A DNA stretch of 24,390 nt from positions 1-24,390 of the forward strand of contig JODU01000044.1 in NCBI GenBank assembly GCA_000720845.1. Direction: 5' to 3'. This DNA is from Kitasatospora aureofaciens. Lineage in GTDB: Bacteria; Actinomycetota; Actinomycetes; Streptomycetales; Streptomycetaceae. The notes under the pieces were generated by a model. The model had not been told where the DNA came from. It saw nothing but the letters and a program-made list of their open reading frames with translations, and ran no database searches. Position 1 is the stretch's first letter, and every line of letters begins with the position of its first letter. Positions 7,468 through 14,549 of this stretch are shown piece by piece. The position numbers were made by a program, and so were the translations under genes.

Positions 7468-8330
7468 GCCGCCTCCAGTCGCGGGGTGGCCGCCAGCAGC
7501 TTGCGGGTGTAGGCGTCGGCCGGACGGTCGAACACGTCGAGGACGTCGCCGGTCTCGACGACCTGGCCCTTGTTCATGACCACGACGCGGTCGGCGGTCT
7601 CCGCGACCACGGCGAGGTCGTGGGTGATCAGCACGACGGCCATGTCGTGCTTGTGCTGGAGGGTGACGAGGAGGTCGAGGATCTGACGCTGCACGGTGAC
7701 GTCCAGGGCGGTGGTCGGCTCGTCGGCGATGAGGACTCGGGGCCGGGCCACCAGCGCGGTGGCGATCATCACGCGCTGGCGCAGGCCGCCGGAGAGTTCG
7801 TGCGGGTACTGGCGGTAGCGCAGGGCCGGGTCGGGGATGCCGACCTCGTCGAGGGCGGCCAGCGCGGCCTGCTTGGCCTGCGCACGGGACATGCCGGTGT
7901 GGTGCCTGAGCACCTCGGCCACCTGGGCGCCGACGCGCTGGAGCGGATCGAGGCAGGTCATCGGGTCCTGGAAGACCATGGCGATGTCGCGGCCCCGGAC
8001 CCGGCCGAGGTCCTTCTCGGACAGGCGCAGCAGGTCGCGTCCGTCGAAGCGGATCTCGCCGCTCGCGTAGACGCACGGCGGGCTCGGATTGAGACGCAGG
8101 ACGGACAGCGCGGTGGCGCTCTTGCCGCTGCCGGACTCCCCCACCACGGCCAGGGTCTCGCCGGCGCGGACGTGCAGGGAGACGTCTTGGACGGCGTGGA
8201 CGACGGAGCCCTCCAGGCGGAAGTCGACGCTGAGGCCGTCGATCTCCAGGAGCGGCGGCCGCTCCGTGGGCCGCCGGGGCGTTTCGGCCGTGGGCCGGTC
8301 GGGGCGGGTGGTCGGTAGGTCGTTGCTCAT
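7464..8330 (-). CDS. Oligopeptide-type ABC importer ATPase (OppD-like)
   Basis: The 288-residue protein has Walker A GESGSGKS at 64-71, Q121 in VFQDPMTCLDP, signature LSGGLRQR at 179-186, Walker B VLIADEPT at 199-206 and H237. The final ADAYTRKLLAATP is the C-terminal motif of Opp/Dpp ATPases. It lacks the long C-terminal extension that carries an iron-sulfur cluster in some Dpp/Opp ATPases. It couples ATP hydrolysis to import through the two permeases encoded just upstream. The ATG at 8330 overlaps the OppC stop, and its own stop overlaps the OppF start, each as ATGA. The first 25 residues are low-complexity and polar. Confidence 0.92.
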   Translation of the reverse strand: MSNDLPTTRPDRPTAETPRRPTERPPLLEIDGLSVDFRLEGSVVHAVQDVSLHVRAGETLAVVGESGSGKSATALSVLRLNPSPPCVYASGEIRFDGRDLLRLSEKDLGRVRGRDIAMVFQDPMTCLDPLQRVGAQVAEVLRHHTGMSRAQAKQAALAALDEVGIPDPALRYRQYPHELSGGLRQRVMIATALVARPRVLIADEPTTALDVTVQRQILDLLVTLQHKHDMAVVLITHDLAVVAETADRVVVMNKGQVVETGDVLDVFDRPADAYTRKLLAATPRLEAA

Positions 8331-9241
8331 CGGCGGTAGGCCTTCGGGTCCGCGACGTCCCGCAGGGCGTCGCCGGTGATGTTGATGGCGAGGGAGGTCA
8401 GCATCAGCGCGATGCCGGGGAAGACGGCGACCCACCAGGAGGTGCCCAGGTAGAGCTGGCCGTCGGAGAGCATGCCGCCCCAGGTGACCGTCTCCTTGGG
8501 GACGCCCAGGCCGAGGTAGCTGAGCGAGGCCTCGGCGACGATGGCGGCGGCCACGTGCAGGGTGCCGATGGTGGCCAGGGGTGCCATCACGTTGGGCAGC
8601 AGGTGGCGGCGCATGATGGCGACGTCGGTGACGCCGATCGCGCGGGCCTCGGTGACGAAGTCGCGGGTGCGCAGCGACATCACCTCGGAGCGCACGACGC
8701 GGGCGTAGGAGACCCAGCCGGTGAAGCCGAGCACCACGATCACGACCCACAGGCCGGAGCCGAGGAAGCCGACGACGGCGAGGGCCAGCAGGAGTGAGGG
8801 GAAGGCGAGCTGGACGTCGGCGAGCCGCATCAGGGTGCGGTCGGCCCAGCCGCCGAAGTATCCGGAGGCGAGGCCCACGACGGTGCCGATGACGCCGGCG
8901 AGCAGCGCGGCGCCCGCTCCGACGAGCAGGGAGACCCGGGTGCCGTAGACGACGCGCGAGAGCATGTCGCGGCCGAGCTGGTCGGTGCCGAGGAGGTGGG
9001 CGCCGCTGCCGCCGTCCTGCCAGGCGGGGGGCCTCAGCCGCAGCAGGAGGTTCTGGGTGTTGGGGTCGTAGGGGGCGAGCAGGGGTGCGAACAGGGCGGC
9101 GACGAGCAGCAGGACGAGTACGGCGAGGGCCACTACGGCGAGCTTGTTGCGCAGCAGGGCGCGCAGGACGACGGAGCCGGAGCCGCCGGACGGCTTCCGC
9201 TCGGGGGTCGCGTCGGTCGCGGCCGGTGACATGACGGTCAT
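8327..9241 (-). CDS. Oligopeptide-type ABC importer permease (OppC-like)
   Basis: The product is a 304-residue inner-membrane protein. It has the OppC_N segment (about 27-60, one membrane helix followed by APYDPN), the HLLGTDQLGRDMLSR motif at 82-96 found in almost all DppC/OppC proteins, then five further hydrophobic segments. The EAA loop that docks on the ATPase is EARAIGVTDVAIMRRHLLPN at 198-217. The start overlaps the OppB stop in an ATGA; a second ATG three codons later (9232) is possible. It pairs with the OppB-like protein to form the channel. Confidence 0.93.
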   Translation of the reverse strand: MTVMSPAATDATPERKPSGGSGSVVLRALLRNKLAVVALAVLVLLLVAALFAPLLAPYDPNTQNLLLRLRPPAWQDGGSGAHLLGTDQLGRDMLSRVVYGTRVSLLVGAGAALLAGVIGTVVGLASGYFGGWADRTLMRLADVQLAFPSLLLALAVVGFLGSGLWVVIVVLGFTGWVSYARVVRSEVMSLRTRDFVTEARAIGVTDVAIMRRHLLPNVMAPLATIGTLHVAAAIVAEASLSYLGLGVPKETVTWGGMLSDGQLYLGTSWWVAVFPGIALMLTSLAINITGDALRDVADPKAYRR

Positions 9242-10230
9242 CGGGACGTCCTCACCCTCGGGTCGAGGAAGCTGTAGGAGAGGTCGACGAGCAGGTTCAC
9301 CACGACGAAGGTGGCGGCGAAGAACAGGACGGTGGCCTGGACGAGCGGGAAGTCGCGGTTGGAGATCGCCTCGACGGTCAGCTGGCCCACTCCGGGCCAG
9401 GAGAAGACCCGTTCGGTGAGGATCGCGCCGCCGAGCAGGTTGCCGACCTCCAGGCCGACGACGGTCACCACGGGCAGCGAGGCGTTGCGCAGTCCGTGCC
9501 TGAGCACCACCTGGAGCGGCCCCAATCCCTTGGCGCGGGCGCTGCGGATGTGGTCGCAGGACAGGACGTCGATCAGGGAGGAGCGCAGCAGGCGGGCGAC
9601 GACGGCCACGGAGTACACGGCGAGGGTGACGGCGGGCAGGACCAGGTTGGCGAGGGTGCCGTAGCCGGAGGCGGGCAGGGCGCGCAGCCAGACGGCGAAG
9701 ACCAGGATGAGCAGGATGCCGACCCAGAACGGCGGGGTGGACTGGCCGAGCAGGACGCCGGTCATCACGGTGTTGTCGGTGCCCCGGCCGCGGCGCACGG
9801 CGGCGAGGATGCCCGCCGGGATCGCGATGACGAGGGTCACCGCGAGGGCGGCGGCGGCCAGTTCGATCGTGGCCGGCAGCCGGTCGGCGAGGATCTCGCT
9901 CACGGGCTGGCCGTAGACGAGGGAGTCGCCGAAGTCGAGGTGCAGCAGTCCCCAGAGGTAGTCGAGGTACTGGGAGAACAGGGACTGGTCCAGGCCCAGT
10001 GAGTGGCGCAGCACCTGCTCCTGTTCAGCGGTGGCGTCCGGCGGCAGCAGGATCTTCACCGGGTCGCCCGACAGGCGGACGAGGAAGAAGGCGACGGTCG
10101 CCGTGCACAGCAGCACGAACAGGGCGGTGAGCAGGCGCTTGGCCGCCCCGCGCAGCAGCCCCGCCCGGTCGGGACGGCGGGTGGGGGCCGCCGCCGGGGC
10201 GGGCGGCCTGTCGACGGTGACGGCGCTCAT
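9238..10230 (-). CDS. Oligopeptide-type ABC importer permease (OppB-like)
   Basis: The 330-residue permease has the DppB/OppB layout: a first helix at about 32-52 (LLTALFVLLCTATVAFFLVR), then a large outside loop carrying a PPDATAEQ...LGLD segment and LDFGDSLVYGQPVSE at 98-112. A cluster of helices follows, with an EAA loop (IRSARAKGLGPLQVVLRHGL) at 228-247. LLGGAILTERVFSWPGVG near the end is a family signature. The first 25 residues are Ala/Pro-rich. The ATG overlaps the stop of the binding-protein gene. The fold does not separate peptide, nickel and other Opp-type substrates. Confidence 0.93.
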   Translation of the reverse strand: MSAVTVDRPPAPAAAPTRRPDRAGLLRGAAKRLLTALFVLLCTATVAFFLVRLSGDPVKILLPPDATAEQEQVLRHSLGLDQSLFSQYLDYLWGLLHLDFGDSLVYGQPVSEILADRLPATIELAAAALAVTLVIAIPAGILAAVRRGRGTDNTVMTGVLLGQSTPPFWVGILLILVFAVWLRALPASGYGTLANLVLPAVTLAVYSVAVVARLLRSSLIDVLSCDHIRSARAKGLGPLQVVLRHGLRNASLPVVTVVGLEVGNLLGGAILTERVFSWPGVGQLTVEAISNRDFPLVQATVLFFAATFVVVNLLVDLSYSFLDPRVRTSR

Positions 10231-11804
10231 CGGGACACCTCCGCGCTCTCCATGGCGAGGACGCCGGCGGATCCCGGCGTCCAGCGGGGCCGGTCGTTGC
10301 GGGCGTAGATGTTGTCGATCTGGTAGAGGAAGACGAAGGGTGCTTCCCGGCGCATCAGCCGTTGCAGGTCCGAGAAGGCCGCTTCGCGCTGCGCGGGGTC
10401 CTCGGAGAGTTCCTCGGCGTCGATGAGGCGGTCGGCCTCGGCGGAGTGCCAGCGGCTCTGGCGGCGGTCGCTGCGCACGTTGGACTGGACGATGCTCGCG
10501 CCGTCCATCGTCCACACGGTGCTGGCCGCGAGGTAGATCGGGCCGAGCGCACCGCGGTTGTCGGAGGTGAGGCGGGCGGAGTAGGTGCCGGGGTCGAGCA
10601 GGTCGACGCGGGCGTCCACCCCGGCCCTGGCGAGGAGCCCGGACAGGGCCTCGGCGACGTTGGCGTCGATGTTGGAGGCGGTGAGCGTGGTGGAGAAGCC
10701 GTGCGGGTGACCGGCTTCGGCTAGCAGCCGTCGCGCGGTGTCGACGGAGCGGGTGAAGGGTTTGACGGTGGGGTCGAAGCCGAAGGAGCCGCGCGGGACG
10801 AGTGCGGGCGTCTCGGTGGCCTTGCCGCCTAGCACGGCCTTGATGAGCAGCGGCACGTCGACCGCGTGATTGAGCGCCTGGCGCACCCGGCGGTCCTGGA
10901 GCGGGCCGCGTTCCAGGGTGTTGAGGGACAGGTAGGCGGTGCGGATGCCGGTGTGGCCGTCGATGGTGACGCCGCCGTAGCCCTCGAGTTGCTGGGCGGC
11001 GTCGGGGGTGAGTCCGGCGACGAGGTCCACGCCGCCGCTCTGCAGGGCGGCCAGGGAGGAGGAGGCGTTGGGAGCGGGGCTGAAGACGAGGCCGTCGACG
11101 GCCGGGCGTCCGTTCCAGTGGTCGTCGTAGGCGCGCATCCGTAGTTCGTGGTCGCGCTGCCAGCTGGTGAAGGTGAAGGGGCCGGTGCCGACGGGGTGGT
11201 CGGCGAAGGCCGCGTCGCCCACCTCGGCGAGGTGGCGTGGCGGTACCACGACGCCGCCGAACAGGGAGAGTTTGGCGGGCAGGATCGGGTCGTGCACGGT
11301 GGTGTGCAGGTCGACGGTGAGCCGGTCGACGACGGTGACGCCCTTGACGAAGCGCAGCTCGACGATCGGTGACTTGGTGGCGGGGTCGAGCAGGCGCTCG
11401 ATGCTGAAGGCCACGGCCCGTGCGTCGCACACCTCGCCGTTGTGGAAGGTCACCCCGGGCCGGAGGGTGAAGCGCCAGGTGTGCGCGTCGGTGGCCTTCC
11501 AGGTCAGGGCGAGCCTGGGGTGCAGCCGGTTGTCCCGGCCGCGGGTGGTGAGGGTGTCGAACATGTTGATCAGGACGTTCATCGAAACCATGTCGCCCTG
11601 CTTCTGCGGGTCCAGGGTCTTCGGGTCGCCCGGCTGGGAGACGCGCAGGACGTTGCCGGCCCGGTCCGCGGCGGCGGTCGTGCCGCACGCGCTCAGGAGC
11701 GCGGGAGCGCTGAGGGCTCCGAGCAGCAGACCGCCGGTCCGCAGGACGTGGCGTCGGCTGGGACGGCTGCGGTCCACCGTGCGCCCCTGAAGAGTTCGTT
11801 CCAT
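10227..11804 (-). CDS. Tat-type lipoprotein, family 5 extracellular substrate-binding protein
   Basis: The 525-residue binding protein belongs to the peptide/nickel (SBP_bac_5) class. The N-terminus has a twin-arginine motif (SRRHVL, 16-21), a hydrophobic core and a lipobox LSAC with C40, so it should be exported by Tat and anchored to the outer face of the membrane. Family signatures include LTWKATDAHTWRFTLRPGVTFHNGE, VGTGPFTFTSW and AYDDHWNGRPAVDGLVF-type segments. The ATG at 11804 has GGAGGT 8 bases upstream. It is the first gene of the importer operon and is divergent from the IclR regulator, which suggests control by that protein. The imported ligand cannot be deduced. Confidence 0.92.
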   Translation of the reverse strand: MERTLQGRTVDRSRPSRRHVLRTGGLLLGALSAPALLSACGTTAAADRAGNVLRVSQPGDPKTLDPQKQGDMVSMNVLINMFDTLTTRGRDNRLHPRLALTWKATDAHTWRFTLRPGVTFHNGEVCDARAVAFSIERLLDPATKSPIVELRFVKGVTVVDRLTVDLHTTVHDPILPAKLSLFGGVVVPPRHLAEVGDAAFADHPVGTGPFTFTSWQRDHELRMRAYDDHWNGRPAVDGLVFSPAPNASSSLAALQSGGVDLVAGLTPDAAQQLEGYGGVTIDGHTGIRTAYLSLNTLERGPLQDRRVRQALNHAVDVPLLIKAVLGGKATETPALVPRGSFGFDPTVKPFTRSVDTARRLLAEAGHPHGFSTTLTASNIDANVAEALSGLLARAGVDARVDLLDPGTYSARLTSDNRGALGPIYLAASTVWTMDGASIVQSNVRSDRRQSRWHSAEADRLIDAEELSEDPAQREAAFSDLQRLMRREAPFVFLYQIDNIYARNDRPRWTPGSAGVLAMESAEVSR

Positions 11805-11819
11805 TGAACAACACCTCCG

Positions 11820-11834
11820 TTCCGTCAGATGGAA
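11820..11834. promoter_or_regulatory. Possible IclR operator between importer and iclR-type gene
   Basis: TTCC-N7-GGAA (TTCCGTCAGATGGAA) lies in the 54-base gap between the divergent starts at 11804 and 11859. A further CGTTCC copy lies nearer the importer start. IclR-family operators are usually short palindromes of about 15 bases with arms of this type; assignment here is by position and symmetry only. TAAGCT at 11846-11851 is placed as a -10 for a leaderless IclR mRNA. Confidence 0.35.
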
Positions 11835-11858
11835 TGCGGTTGGGTTAAGCTAAGCGAC

Positions 11859-12695
11859 ATGGTGAAAGCGGTCAACACCCGGTCGGTCGACCAGGAACTC
11901 GCGAAGGGCCCCGTCGACAAGGCGATGGAGGTGCTCGATGCGCTCGTACAGCCCGGTGGCCCCCACCGGTTGGGGGAGATCGCGCGCCGCACAGGGCTGA
12001 CCAAGCCCACCGTCCACCGGCATCTGCGGACCATGGCGGAGTACGGCTTCGCGGAGCCCGCCGAGGGCGGCAGCTACCGTCCGGGACCCCGGCTGCTGGG
12101 CCTGGCGGCAGCGGCCCTGAGCGACAGCCGCGCGCTGGAACTGGCCAGGCCCGTACTGGCCGACCTGCGCCGGCGCACCGGTCACGTCGCCTGCTACGCG
12201 GTGCGCCACGCGTCCGACGCCGTGTACCTGGAGCAGTCGGAACCGGCCCGCGAGTACCGGATGAGCGCCCGGCCCGGCCACCGGTCGCCGCTGTACACCT
12301 GCGGCGTGGGACTCGCCATGCTCTCCGTGCTGCCGGCCGAGGAGGTTTCGGCGGTCCTGGACGCACCGGACCTGGAGGCGCGCGCGCCGGGCACCCTCAC
12401 CGACCCGGCCGCGCTGCGGGCGGTGCTCGCGCGGGCGGCGCTGAGCGGCTACGCCGTGGACGACGAGTACGACGAGCCGGACGTGCGGTCGGTGGCGGCT
12501 CCCGTGCTGGACGCGGAGGGCCGGGCCGTGGGTGCGATCGGCATCGCCGGACTGACCTTCACCCTCGATGCCGGCAGTGTGGAGGTGTTCGGGCCGATGG
12601 TGCGGGCCGCCGCGCGCACGGTGTCCGCAGGGCTCGGCGCACGCACCCCCGTACTCGGCGTGGTGGAGCCCGCCCGGGGAGGTGAGCAGGCGTGA
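11859..12695 (+). CDS. IclR-family transcriptional regulator
   Basis: The product has 278 residues. An N-terminal winged helix (about 20-85) contains RLGEIARRTGLTKPTVHRHL at 37-56 as the HTH. The IclR effector domain follows, with the conserved RPGHRSPLYTCGVGLAMLS segment and ending in AIGIAGLTF. Such proteins bind small acids or metabolites and repress or activate adjacent catabolic and transport operons. An in-frame ATG at 11829 exists, but neither start has a Shine-Dalgarno; I favour 11859, which places a -10-like TAAGCT 7 bases upstream as in leaderless genes. The last bases overlap the next gene (GTGA). It is divergent from the oligopeptide-type importer, its most likely target. Confidence 0.9.
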   Translation: MVKAVNTRSVDQELAKGPVDKAMEVLDALVQPGGPHRLGEIARRTGLTKPTVHRHLRTMAEYGFAEPAEGGSYRPGPRLLGLAAAALSDSRALELARPVLADLRRRTGHVACYAVRHASDAVYLEQSEPAREYRMSARPGHRSPLYTCGVGLAMLSVLPAEEVSAVLDAPDLEARAPGTLTDPAALRAVLARAALSGYAVDDEYDEPDVRSVAAPVLDAEGRAVGAIGIAGLTFTLDAGSVEVFGPMVRAAARTVSAGLGARTPVLGVVEPARGGEQA

Positions 12696-13753
12696 GCACC
12701 CTGGCCGAACTGCTCGCCGAGGGGCGGGAACGGCGGGTCTTCTCCGGTGCCGCCTGGTCCGTCGGCGGCCCGCAGGGGCCGCTGGACCGGGGCTGGACCG
12801 GCACTCGCAGCTGGGACGGGCCGGCACTGGACGGCGAGGACGTGTGGGACCTCGCCTCGGTGACCAAGCCGATCGCCGGGCTCGCGGTCATGGCGCTCGT
12901 CGAACGCGGCGCGCTCGGCCTCGACGACACCGTGGGCGCGTACCTCCCGGACTACCGAGGCGGTGACAAGGCGGAGCTGACCGTACGTCAACTCCTCACG
13001 CACACCTCGGGGATACCGGGGCAGGTGCCGCTGTACCGCGACCGTCCCACCCGTGCGGCGCTGCTGGAGGCGGTGCGCCTGCTGCCGCTGACCGCGAAGC
13101 CGGGCACCCGCGTCCAGTACTCCTCGCAGGGGTTCATCGTCCTCGGCCTGATCGCCGAGGCGGCGGCCGGGGAGCCGCTGGACGCGCTGGTGGAGCGGCT
13201 GGTGTGCGCGCCCCTCGGTCTGCGGGACACCGTCTTCTGCCCGGACGCCGGACGCCGGGCACGAGCGGTGGCCACCGAGGACTGCCCCTGGCGCGGCCGC
13301 CGGGTCGTGGGCGAGGTCCACGACGAGAACGCGGTGGTGCTCGGCGGGGTCGGCGGCCACGCCGGCCTGTTCTCCACGCTGGCGGACATGGAAGTGCTCG
13401 GCGCCGCCCTCGCCGCCGGCGGCCGGCGCCTGCTGCGCCCCGACACCTTCGCACGGATGACGGCCGCCCACACCGACCACCTGGCGCTGCGCCGTGCTCT
13501 GGCCTGGCAGGGCCGCGATCCGGTCGACTCGCCCGCCGGTGAGGTGTTCGGCCCGGACTCCTACGGCCACACGGGCTTCACCGGCACCAGTGTCTGGGTC
13601 GACCCGGCCACGCGTCGCTACGCCGTGCTGCTCACCAACCGGGTGCACCCGACGCGCGCGGGGGACGGGATCGTCGCCCTGCGCCGCGCGTTCCACGACG
13701 CCGCCGCCCGGACACCCCCGGTGGCCGCCGGGGCCCGGCACGGTGTGGAATGA
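12692..13753 (+). CDS. Class C beta-lactamase-fold serine hydrolase, cytoplasmic
   Basis: The 353-residue protein has the serine beta-lactamase/esterase triad motifs: SVTK at 56-59, YSS at 143-145 in place of YxN, and HTG at 292-294 as the KTG equivalent. VHDENAVVLGGVGGHAGLFS (209-228) resembles the YbbE/AmiE-like branch found beside muropeptide recycling genes in Bacillus. There is no signal peptide, so it should act on an imported compound. Typical activities in the family are D-amino acid or ester/amide hydrolysis. The GTG start lies inside the stop of the IclR gene (GTGA), preceded by GGGGAGG 11 bases before it. Coupling to the regulator and divergence from the importer tie it to import and cleavage of one substrate class. 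Confidence 0.88.
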   Translation: MSTLAELLAEGRERRVFSGAAWSVGGPQGPLDRGWTGTRSWDGPALDGEDVWDLASVTKPIAGLAVMALVERGALGLDDTVGAYLPDYRGGDKAELTVRQLLTHTSGIPGQVPLYRDRPTRAALLEAVRLLPLTAKPGTRVQYSSQGFIVLGLIAEAAAGEPLDALVERLVCAPLGLRDTVFCPDAGRRARAVATEDCPWRGRRVVGEVHDENAVVLGGVGGHAGLFSTLADMEVLGAALAAGGRRLLRPDTFARMTAAHTDHLALRRALAWQGRDPVDSPAGEVFGPDSYGHTGFTGTSVWVDPATRRYAVLLTNRVHPTRAGDGIVALRRAFHDAAARTPPVAAGARHGVE

Positions 13754-13757
13754 GCCG

Positions 13758-14291
13758 GTGAGCCCTTCCGCACCGCGCGCCGAGCGCCCCGAACGCACCC
13801 GTCCCGCCGCCCAGAGCCTCACCGGCGTCGGCCTCGCCGTCCTCGACCCGGCCGGCCGGGTCCTGCTGGGGCTCGGCCACGACGGGCGCTGGGAGCTGCC
13901 CGGCGGCAGGGTCGACGCGGGCGAGGACTTCGAGACGGCCGCCGCCCGGGAGCTCGCGGAGGAGACCGGGCTCGTGGCGGAACCCGACCACGTGCGGGTG
14001 CTGGCCGTGCTCGTCGACCGCGTGGCCGGGCTGACCCGGGTGACGGCCGCGGCCGTCACCGAGCGGGCGGCCGGGACGCCCCGGGTCACCGAGCCCGACA
14101 AGATCGAGTGCTGGGAGTGGTTCGCCCGCGAGTCGGTCCCGTCCGCGCTCTTCCCGCCGTCCGCCGCGGTCCTGGACTGCCTGTGGCCCGGGACGGAGCG
14201 GCGGGGCGCGGCAGGGGTGCGGCACTACAAGTTGGCCGGGCCCGTCGTGAAGGGCAGCACCGGCCGGGACGGCTGCGCCGCGTCGCGGTAG
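13758..14291 (+). CDS. Nudix hydrolase
   Basis: The 177-residue protein contains a perfect Nudix box GX5EX7REUXEEXGU at residues 50-72 (GRVDAGE, seven residues, RELAEETGL). Nudix enzymes hydrolyse nucleoside diphosphates linked to another group, or related phosphoanhydrides. The GTG at 13758 is four bases past the hydrolase stop, and GGA of TGTGGAATGAG serves as a weak ribosome-binding site, so it is probably co-translated. The first 18 residues (Pro/Arg-rich) and the last 25 are outside the fold. No residue pattern identifies the substrate. Its link to the peptide-like import locus may be only by operon. Confidence 0.88.
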   Translation: MSPSAPRAERPERTRPAAQSLTGVGLAVLDPAGRVLLGLGHDGRWELPGGRVDAGEDFETAAARELAEETGLVAEPDHVRVLAVLVDRVAGLTRVTAAAVTERAAGTPRVTEPDKIECWEWFARESVPSALFPPSAAVLDCLWPGTERRGAAGVRHYKLAGPVVKGSTGRDGCAASR

Positions 14292-14321
14292 GTCCTGCCG
14301 TGGAGGCCGCGAGCGGCCCCG

Positions 14322-14414
14322 GTTCCTCGGGTGCGGGGTGGCAGCGGCTGCACGTTCCTCGGGTGCGGGTGGCAGCGGCTGCACGTTCCTCGGGTGCGGG
14401 GTGGCAGCGGCCAC
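14322..14414. repeat. Three ~31-bp direct repeats between Nudix and GH64 genes
   Basis: Three head-to-tail copies begin at 14322 (32 bases), 14354 (31) and 14385 (30). Each starts GTTCCTCGGGTGCGGG and continues GTGGCAGCGG with a one-base length change in the G-run. The first two copies end in GCTGCAC and carry the internal palindrome GCAGCGGCTGC. The period is close to three helical turns. There are no spacers of unique sequence, so this is not a CRISPR array. It sits 40 bases upstream of the GH64 promoter and 30 bases after the Nudix stop. Confidence 0.9.
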
Positions 14415-14453
14415 GACCGGGGCTGCGCCAACCACCTCGTCCCGCCGCATGCA

Positions 14454-14482
14454 TTGACATGAACGCGCCCCGGCGCAACGCT
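14454..14482 (+). promoter_or_regulatory. Promoter of the GH64 beta-1,3-glucanase gene
   Basis: A consensus TTGACA (-35) at 14454-14459 is followed, after 17 bases, by AACGCT (-10) at 14477-14482. The -10 merges with a palindromic operator, the usual arrangement for LacI-type repression. The predicted leader is about 50 bases long. No transcript data support it. Confidence 0.5.
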
Positions 14483-14496
14483 GAGAGCGCTCTCAG
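14481..14496. promoter_or_regulatory. CG-centred palindromic operator, LacI/CebR type
   Basis: CTGAGAGCGCTCTCAG is a perfect 16-bp palindrome. Its inner 14 bases agree with the known Streptomyces CebR box TGGGAGCGCTCCCA at 12 of 14 positions. It overlaps the -10/+1 region of the GH64 promoter, so a LacI-family repressor bound here would block transcription. The regulator could be the LacI protein of this window or a CebR-like protein elsewhere. Confidence 0.7.
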
Positions 14497-14535
14497 AATC
14501 GGTACGGACCAATTCCCCCACACCCGCACGGAGGT

Positions 14536-14549
14536 GGAGAGTGCTCTCC
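14536..14549. promoter_or_regulatory. Second operator copy over the GH64 start codon
   Basis: GGAGAGTGCTCTCC matches the first GH64 operator (inner 14 bases) at 11 of 14 positions, and its GTG is the translation start. The centres of the two sites are 54 bases apart, about five helical turns, which would allow two repressor dimers on one face of the DNA. The same bases also include part of the spacing to the ribosome-binding site GGAGG, so sequence constraint is shared. Confidence 0.5.

Noticed and set aside
11829..11858. Earlier ATG for the IclR regulator (11829)
   Set aside because: No ribosome-binding site, and it would place the start inside the TTCC-N7-GGAA dyad. Not excluded, but less likely than 11859.
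14322..14414. CRISPR array
   Set aside because: The repeats are directly adjacent with no spacers, and there are no cas genes in the window.
14481..14496. Firm assignment of the palindrome to CebR
   Set aside because: Two of 14 positions differ symmetrically from the known CebR box, and another LacI protein is encoded 6 kb away, so the binding protein stays open.
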